A stretch of 64,000 nt of DNA from Murimonas intestini (GTDB taxonomy: Bacteria; Bacillota; Clostridia; Lachnospirales; Lachnospiraceae): positions 186,001 to 250,000 of the forward strand of contig NZ_JANKBI010000005.1 of assembly GCF_024622195.1 (NCBI RefSeq), in the 5' to 3' direction. The notes under the pieces are model-generated. The model ran no database searches and was not told the DNA's origin. It saw nothing but the letters and a program-made list of their open reading frames with translations. Position 1 is the first letter of the stretch. Every line of letters starts with the position of its first letter. This document shows positions 59,361-64,000 of this stretch, in pieces. The translations under genes were made by a program, and so were the position numbers.

Positions 59361-60008
59361 TCATACACCTGCGTGCATTATCATATCAAAATCCTCAATA
59401 TAGATGTTAGCTGTCTCTTTCAGCTTTTGTTTATCTCCCTCTGCTGACCTGTCATAGACAGCAGCAACACAAAAACCTGCCTGGCGGGCGGTCCTGGCTG
59501 CATAGAGAGCATCCTCGAATACCCATGTCCGTGACACTTCACTGCCAAGCTTCCTGGCAGCTGCCAGATAGATATCAGGCTCATCCTTCCCTCTCCCTAC
59601 TTCTGTACATGTGAAGATATGCACAAAATACCGGCTCAGCCCAAGCCTGTCAAATGCTGCTTCAATGAGGCATCTGTCACTTGAGGTTGCCGCGGCGGCA
59701 GGGATATGTTCTCTTTGAAGTCTCTTCAGAAATGATTCCACACCTTTTTTGGCCTGTACTTCATTTTGGTAAAAATCCTGGATCGTCCTGTTTACGCCAT
59801 CCCCGATCTCCCGGACAGTCTGCTTCAGCCTGTATGTATCCTTCAGATACATGGCTCCCTCCCTCATGCTCATGGGATAAAGGATATCTGACAGACCCGG
59901 GGCCGCCTTGATCCCAAGACCTGCCAGGTATCGCATCCCTGCCTCCTCCCAGACCGGCATGGAGTCCAGAAGAGTCCCGTCCACATCGAAAATTGCTCCA
60001 TCCATCAT
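59361..60008 (-). CDS. HAD family hydrolase of the thiamine operon
   Basis: A 215-residue phosphatase of the beta-phosphoglucomutase/HAD-IA type. Motif I is FDVDGTLLDS, a helical cap follows, motif II is TSSDR and motif IV EDALYAARTARQAGF. The start overlaps the thiE stop. A phosphatase in this position might dephosphorylate thiamine phosphate or HMP phosphate, or clear damaged products. The substrate is inferred from context only. Confidence 0.85.
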   Translation of the reverse strand: MMDGAIFDVDGTLLDSMPVWEEAGMRYLAGLGIKAAPGLSDILYPMSMREGAMYLKDTYRLKQTVREIGDGVNRTIQDFYQNEVQAKKGVESFLKRLQREHIPAAAATSSDRCLIEAAFDRLGLSRYFVHIFTCTEVGRGKDEPDIYLAAARKLGSEVSRTWVFEDALYAARTARQAGFCVAAVYDRSAEGDKQKLKETANIYIEDFDMIMHAGV

Positions 60009-60646
60009 TGCCTTACCATCTCCCTGGCAGCCTCCGCCAATTCTCCTGCTGCCTTTTCAATATCCGGGGCAGCAAAAATCGCGCTCACCACTGCTGCACC
60101 GCAGATACCGCTTCCGGCCAGACTGCCCATATTCTCCTTTGTGATTCCGCCTATGGCTATCACAGGAATCTTTACGCTTTCGCAGATGGCCTTTAAAGTA
60201 TCATAGCTCACATAATCTGCATCCAGCTTTGTGCCTGTAGAAAACACAGACCCCACTCCCAGATAATCAGCCCCTCTTTTTTCCGCCAGCACAGCCTGCT
60301 CCACTGTCTGGGCAGAGACACCTATTATCTTATCAGGCCCAAGCCGCCTGCGCACGTCCCCGGCCTCCATATCACTCTGGCCCACATGGACCCCGTCCGC
60401 ATCTGCCGCCACGGCTATGTCCACATTATCGTTAACGACAAAGGGAACGTGATATTTTCTGCAGACTGCTTTTATTTCCAGAGCCTCTTTCAGAAAATCT
60501 TCTCTGCCCATTTCTTTTTCCCTGATCTGCACAAATGTAGCTCCACCTCTCACAGCCTTCTCCACCTGCCCGGCCAGCTTTTCGCCCCGCAGCCACCGGC
60601 TGTCCGTCACCGCATAGAGCAGCAGCTCTTCCTTACCGCACTTCAT
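60005..60646 (-). CDS. thiE: Thiamine-phosphate synthase
   Basis: 213 residues from the ATG behind AGGAG, overlapping the thiM stop by 14 bp. It joins HMP-PP and thiazole phosphate to thiamine phosphate in a TIM barrel. QIREKEMGREDF, VNDNVDIAVAADADGVHVGQ and GVGSVFSTGTK are the substrate-binding segments, and IGGI lies before the phosphate loop. Confidence 0.96.
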   Translation of the reverse strand: MKCGKEELLLYAVTDSRWLRGEKLAGQVEKAVRGGATFVQIREKEMGREDFLKEALEIKAVCRKYHVPFVVNDNVDIAVAADADGVHVGQSDMEAGDVRRRLGPDKIIGVSAQTVEQAVLAEKRGADYLGVGSVFSTGTKLDADYVSYDTLKAICESVKIPVIAIGGITKENMGSLAGSGICGAAVVSAIFAAPDIEKAAGELAEAAREMVRQ

Positions 60647-61454
60647 ATTTCGCTCCTTTTTCCAGCATCTCCCCATCCATATGGCAGACAGCATCTATGA
60701 TCCTGTTCCTGTATGATGCATTCCCCTCAAACGGCTGCATATGTGATTCACCTATCTCCCCGGCAAGTCCCATAACACATACGGCGGCGGTGGCAGCCTC
60801 CAGACAGTTCTGCGGGTTCGCAGCCAGATATGCTGTCATCATTCCTGACAGCTGGCAGCCTGTCCCGGTGATCCTACCCATCTGCGGACGGCCGTTTCTG
60901 ATAACATAGCAGGTATCTGCATCTGCAACAAGATCAATGGCTCCTGTGATAGCAGCGACACATCCATGGCTTTCAGCAAATTTTTTTGCAAATGCAACCG
61001 ATGCATCCAGGTTTTCCTCAGTCACCTTATCAGCTATGTCGGCATCCACTCCTTTTGTGCTTCCGCTTCCAAATGCCAGGGTCTTAATTTCTGAGATATT
61101 TCCTCTGATCACGGAAAATTTTATTTCATTTACGAGTTCCAGTGCAGTACTTGTCCTGAGTTCGCTGGCGCCGGCCCCAACAGGGTCAAGCAGTACAGGA
61201 TGGGACAGCATATTTGCCTTTTTACCTGCCAGAAACATGGACGGTATTGTGGAAGCATTGAGTGTGCCGATATTTATATTCAGCCCCTGGCAGACCGCGG
61301 TGATCTCCTCTGCTTCCCTGCCATCATCAGCCATGATCGGGCTTCCCCCGCAGGCCAGTATGACATTTGCCACATCGTTTACAGTGACATAATTTGTGAT
61401 GCTGTGCACCAGCGGCATTTTGCTGTGCACGTTTTCAAGACATTCTCTTAACAT
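60633..61454 (-). CDS. thiM: Hydroxyethylthiazole kinase
   Basis: 273 residues from the ATG of MLRECLENV behind GAGGAG; the longer frame starts inside the riboswitch region. It phosphorylates the thiazole moiety for salvage. HSITNYVTVNDVANVILACGGSPIMADD and the catalytic GTGCQLSGMMTAYLA are diagnostic. First gene after the TPP riboswitch. No thiazole synthesis genes are seen nearby, so the unit is for salvage. Confidence 0.96.
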   Translation of the reverse strand: MLRECLENVHSKMPLVHSITNYVTVNDVANVILACGGSPIMADDGREAEEITAVCQGLNINIGTLNASTIPSMFLAGKKANMLSHPVLLDPVGAGASELRTSTALELVNEIKFSVIRGNISEIKTLAFGSGSTKGVDADIADKVTEENLDASVAFAKKFAESHGCVAAITGAIDLVADADTCYVIRNGRPQMGRITGTGCQLSGMMTAYLAANPQNCLEAATAAVCVMGLAGEIGESHMQPFEGNASYRNRIIDAVCHMDGEMLEKGAKYEVR

Positions 61455-61489
61455 CTTAATCTCCTCTCTCTGCCTCAGAGGATAATAAC

Positions 61490-61529
61490 AAAAAAGCTGC
61501 GAAGACACCAATCACGGTATTTTCGCAGC
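61490..61529 (-). terminator. Riboswitch expression platform (terminator)
   Basis: GCTGCGAA (61496-61503) and TTCGCAGC (61522-61529) pair, with six T on the minus strand immediately after. It lies between the TPP aptamer and thiM, so TPP binding most likely acts by transcription termination. Confidence 0.88.
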
Positions 61530-61542
61530 ACAAAAGCTCTGT

Positions 61543-61630
61543 TATCTCCCTACGTTGGCATTATCCAAATCAGGTTACGGGTCAAAGCACATGATAGCTT
61601 CCTCTCAGCCCACTTGAGTGAGCTCCCCTT
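61543..61630 (-). ncRNA. TPP riboswitch (THI element)
   Basis: The minus strand carries AAGGGGAGCTC, then the conserved CTGAGAGGA, GACCCGTAACCTGAT and GGATAATGCCAACGTAGGGAG, which are the pyrimidine- and pyrophosphate-sensing parts of the aptamer. It lies between the promoter and the terminator before thiM. It should switch off the operon when thiamine pyrophosphate is plentiful. Confidence 0.96.
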
Positions 61631-61643
61631 TCTGTTCGTGAAT

Positions 61644-61672
61644 ATTATTGCACTTTTGACAGGATATGTCAA
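61644..61672 (-). promoter_or_regulatory. Promoter of the thiamine operon
   Basis: TTGACA (61667-61672) and AATAAT (61644-61649) on the minus strand with a 17-bp spacer, immediately before the TPP aptamer. TTGACA-5-TGTCAA forms a small palindrome at 61656-61672. The promoter lies just after the stop of the upstream HTH gene. Confidence 0.8.
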
Positions 61673-61683
61673 GAAGTAACTAC

Positions 61684-61893
61684 TTACTCCTCTGTTCCTT
61701 CCTCTTCCCAAAAAAGTTCATCTAATGTCCTTCCCAGCTTATGGCAGATGGCGATACACAGTTTTATCGTAGGATTATAATCTCCCTTTTCAATGGCATT
61801 TATCGTCTGACGTGAGACTCCTACCTCCTGGGCCAGCTGCTGCTGGGACATATCAAGCGCTGCCCGTGCCGATTTCAATCTCAAATTTTTCAT
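61684..61893 (-). CDS. Helix-turn-helix regulator (XRE family)
   Basis: A 69-residue Cro/C1-type repressor: SARAALDMSQQQLAQEVGVSRQTINAIEKGDYNPTIKLCIAIC forms the HTH. The short, single-domain form with a membrane protein 3 bp upstream is a recurring Firmicute pair, in which the regulator controls the pair. Direct repeats downstream of the promoter at 62500-62521 are candidate binding sites. Confidence 0.92.
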   Translation of the reverse strand: MKNLRLKSARAALDMSQQQLAQEVGVSRQTINAIEKGDYNPTIKLCIAICHKLGRTLDELFWEEEGTEE

Positions 61894-61896
61894 AAG

Positions 61897-62424
61897 CTAT
61901 TCTGCCTCTCCCTCTTTTTTATCCTTCTGTCTTTTAACGACCACAACTGCCATCAGCAGCACAAACATCACTCCTACAGAAAGGCACATAATATTTTCTT
62001 CAAACATCTCTTCCTCACCATGGCCCAGCAAGCCCCGCGCTCCATTTACCAGATTCATAAGACCAACTGCAAAAAACAGCCACATATAATAGCTTGGGGA
62101 CTCCTGGACTGAAAAATATGCATCGTTCCATACTGCATTAGAGGCAAATACAAAGACTGCCACACAAATACCGATAGTGATCCCCACAATGCTGGTTACA
62201 TATTTTCCTTCTGTAAACATCTGGAATATACCATACAGTGCAAAATAAATCAGAAATGTGAAAAACCCATATTTATAGGCTTTTCCTCTGGCTGCAATCT
62301 GCCGCTCATCATATGCACAGGATAAACCTTTTTTCTTTCTGATCCTCCATGCAATCGCTACTATGATCACCCCCAACGCAATTCCCGCTGCCAGCCCTAA
62401 ATAATAATAAAAACTTCTCTCCAT
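61897..62424 (-). CDS. Membrane protein paired with the XRE regulator
   Basis: A 175-residue protein with five hydrophobic segments. The cytoplasmic loop after the first helix has RIRKKKGLSCAYDERQIAARGKAYKYG; this DERQ loop marks a family of Firmicute membrane proteins co-encoded with a small XRE regulator. Function unknown. It is followed 3 bp later by that regulator and preceded by a consensus promoter. Confidence 0.75.
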   Translation of the reverse strand: MERSFYYYLGLAAGIALGVIIVAIAWRIRKKKGLSCAYDERQIAARGKAYKYGFFTFLIYFALYGIFQMFTEGKYVTSIVGITIGICVAVFVFASNAVWNDAYFSVQESPSYYMWLFFAVGLMNLVNGARGLLGHGEEEMFEENIMCLSVGVMFVLLMAVVVVKRQKDKKEGEAE

Positions 62425-62499
62425 TTCATTTTCCTCCTTTTACTTGAGTGTAATTTTTCGCCACAGTTCTGCCTTCACCGTTTGGCATTCTTGACTTCT

Positions 62500-62521
62500 T
62501 TTTTACTACCTTTTTACTACC
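62500..62521 (-). promoter_or_regulatory. Tandem 11-bp repeats in the leader of the membrane-protein/XRE operon
   Basis: TTTTTACTACC occurs twice in tandem (62500-62510 and 62511-62521), directly downstream of the -10 box. The location suits an operator for the co-encoded XRE repressor. Confidence 0.55.
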
Positions 62522-62528
62522 TGACTAT

Positions 62529-62557
62529 ACTATATACCTGTGATGGCTTTTTGTCAA
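62529..62557 (-). promoter_or_regulatory. Promoter of the membrane-protein/XRE operon
   Basis: TTGACA (62552-62557) and TATAGT (62529-62534) on the minus strand with a 17-bp spacer. A second TATAGT overlaps at 62524-62529. The start codon is about 105 bp downstream. Confidence 0.8.
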
Positions 62558-62644
62558 GTATATATTACTTTTAATATAGTATAAATGATATTATGTATGA
62601 TAACACTCACTTGTAAGCCGAGATACCACTTTGTACAACAAGAG

Positions 62645-62681
62645 CAGGCCTGCCATCCCCTCTCCGGGAACAGCAGGCCTG
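62645..62681 (-). terminator. Hairpin after the M56 peptidase gene
   Basis: CAGGCCTGC (62645-62653) and GCAGGCCTG (62673-62681) form a perfect 9-bp stem. On the minus strand CTCTTGTTG follows, a weak T-tract. It lies 34 bp after the M56 gene stop. Confidence 0.6.
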
Positions 62682-62715
62682 TTATCTTATGTCTGACTTG
62701 ATAATATTCTTTTTT

Positions 62716-64000
62716 CTAATTAAGTTCCTGAATCGTATTGTCTATTCTATAAGCATGGCCATGTTCATGTTCAGATATATGCCATCCTTCACCATCATGC
62801 TTTTCTGAGTGATGGCCTTTGCCTGTATCCGCATTTACTGCCGTACAGTGCTCTATCCCTGTAATATTGTGGTTTTCATCCCTGCATATAGAGACGTCTA
62901 CGGTGCCGTTTTCTTTCCTGCAGATATATCCTTTTAACATGCTTCCGCCGCAGGCCCCGTCTTCTATACAGCGTACCGGCTCCCCATCCAAATAAAAGCA
63001 TCCTGACTCTTCATCATATGTCAGTCCGTATTTTCCATACTCATCTGCCGCCTCTGCAATATCTTTCAGGATGTAGTCCTCCACAGCTGCTTCATATTCA
63101 TTCCGCATAGTGTCATATTCTTTTTTATATTTATCATAGTCCCCGTTCTCTGTATTGGCTGTCTTCATCTTTTCCTGAAGAGCTTCCAGCTTACCCGCAT
63201 AATCTTCCACTAATGCAGCCGCCTCCTCTGCTGTACCGCTCTCTTTGACCGGGATCAGGTTTGTATTCTCTCTCAGTGTTGCGGCATTTGTTCCGCTGCC
63301 CTCCACGAGAAAAGTTTCGTTCTTCTCCTGGGTGCCCTCCTTCATCTGGACAGTTCCGTTTTCCTGAACGTTCTCTTTTAACAGCGTGCTCCCCTTTACC
63401 TGACCTTCGTCAGCTGCTTCTGTTTTGACAGGCGTTACATATGATACGGAGCTGTCTTCCTTTGCAGACGCAAACACAGTCAGAGAACTTATTGTCAGCA
63501 GCACAGCTGCAGAGATACTTATTATTGAAGTCTTTTTATATTTCATGATTGATATGATCCTTTCCTGAATGGCGGTCTTGCCGAATGCTGAAAACATTGC
63601 CGGCTGACCTTTTGTTCTTCCAGCTGCTTCTATAAGGCTTATTGCATAACCCGCTTTTTGGGATGAACCCAGCCCTGCTATTACTTTCTCATCACATGAT
63701 ATCTCAATATCCCTGACCAGAAGGGCACGCATCAGCCACACCAGAGGGTTAAACCAGTGAATACATGCTGCACACCCGCCCGCAAATATCAGCAGGTTAT
63801 CATGTCTTTTTATATGCACCATCTCATGCTGCAGAATATATTCCAGCTGCTCTTTCCCGGCAGCCAGCATTCCCTTGGGCAGGACAATCCTGGGTTTGAG
63901 AACTCCAAAAGTAACAGGTGTTGCTATCCTGTCAGATACCAGAAACGCGATCCTTTTTGATCCGTTCCCCCTGCTGCACATATTCTCCCAGGCTTCCCCT
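62716..64000 (-). CDS. BlaR1/M56 family metallopeptidase (5' end outside window)
   Basis: At least 427 residues; the frame is open to the window edge, so the N-terminal membrane helices lie outside. The zinc motif HEMVHIKRHDN and ISCDEKVIAGLG are typical of M56 sensor peptidases such as BlaR1/MecR1. After the last helix (TSIISISAAVLLTISSLTVFA) comes an extracellular tail of about 250 residues, rich in Glu, with coiled-coil character and a His-rich end (HHSEKHDGEGWHISEHEHGHAY). The penicillin-binding domain of BlaR1 is not recognised. It usually pairs with a BlaI-type repressor, which would lie beyond the edge. Confidence 0.88.
   Translation of the reverse strand, partial: GEAWENMCSRGNGSKRIAFLVSDRIATPVTFGVLKPRIVLPKGMLAAGKEQLEYILQHEMVHIKRHDNLLIFAGGCAACIHWFNPLVWLMRALLVRDIEISCDEKVIAGLGSSQKAGYAISLIEAAGRTKGQPAMFSAFGKTAIQERIISIMKYKKTSIISISAAVLLTISSLTVFASAKEDSSVSYVTPVKTEAADEGQVKGSTLLKENVQENGTVQMKEGTQEKNETFLVEGSGTNAATLRENTNLIPVKESGTAEEAAALVEDYAGKLEALQEKMKTANTENGDYDKYKKEYDTMRNEYEAAVEDYILKDIAEAADEYGKYGLTYDEESGCFYLDGEPVRCIEDGACGGSMLKGYICRKENGTVDVSICRDENHNITGIEHCTAVNADTGKGHHSEKHDGEGWHISEHEHGHAYRIDNTIQELN

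Noticed and set aside
1..64000. CRISPR arrays, tRNA or rRNA genes, prophage
   Set aside because: No regularly spaced long repeats, no cloverleaf sequences and no phage structural genes were noticed on reading both strands.

Overview
The window comes from a low-to-mid GC Firmicute, very probably a gut-type Lachnospiraceae (Clostridium scindens/Dorea/Blautia-like). This rests on the clostridial S10-spc-alpha ribosomal cluster with a KOW-domain protein between map and infA, an enlarged L17, type-Z zinc S14, YesN/YesM two-component regulation of a CUT1 sugar importer, Gram-positive ribosome-binding sites (GGAGG) and sigma-A promoters. The species is inferred from gene content; no database search was possible.

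Layout. (1) 0-6.4 kb, minus strand: a sugar ABC importer (solute-binding protein and two permeases) preceded by its YesN/YesM regulators, with three direct repeats upstream of the solute-binding gene that look like response-regulator sites. (2) 6.5-7.4 kb: a lone SAM methyltransferase. (3) 7.5-24.5 kb, minus strand: 31 genes from rpsJ to rplQ, including secY, adk, map, infA and rpoA. The cluster has a promoter and structured leader before rpsJ, a second promoter before rpmJ, and an untranslated region before rpsM that can fold into a pseudoknot. (4) 24.5-30.6 kb: an AT-rich, decaying peptide-signalling/export island. It holds two ABC exporters (one frameshifted in its signature motif by a run of eight G), an agrB remnant, LytTR-like operator repeats, a truncated LytTR response regulator and a Uma2 gene between imperfect direct repeats. 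(5) 30.7-41.4 kb: housekeeping genes (cytidylate kinase-like, RecQ, GT-C glycosyltransferase, M18 peptidase, ProC, GNAT, methyltransferase, small alarmone synthetase, thioredoxin and its Rrf2 regulator). (6) 41.5-50 kb: a diguanylate cyclase, a YtaF/MntP-like pump, a lipoprotein, a URO-D-family methyltransferase and a SWIM/SNF2 helicase. (7) 50-55.6 kb: a membrane protein/HTH/lipoprotein operon behind a dyad-rich promoter, and a MarR-controlled operon of two ArsA-type ATPases flanking a small protein. (8) 55.7-57.2 kb: a pentapeptide-repeat protein, a large palindromic intergenic element and a DsbA-like protein with a cysteine-rich tail. (9) 57.3-61.7 kb: a TPP-riboswitch thiamine salvage operon (thiM-thiE-HAD-thiD-cytX). 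(10) 61.7-64 kb: an HTH/membrane-protein pair and the 3' part of a BlaR1/M56 gene that runs off the window.

The strongest new signals are non-coding: the pseudoknot before rpsM (the operon carries rpsD, whose product S4 controls a pseudoknot at the same place in E. coli), the multistem leader before rpsJ, the operators of the 51-52 kb and MarR-ArsA operons, and the decayed agr island. Starts were moved inward from the longest open frame where a ribosome-binding site or the family N-terminus required it.
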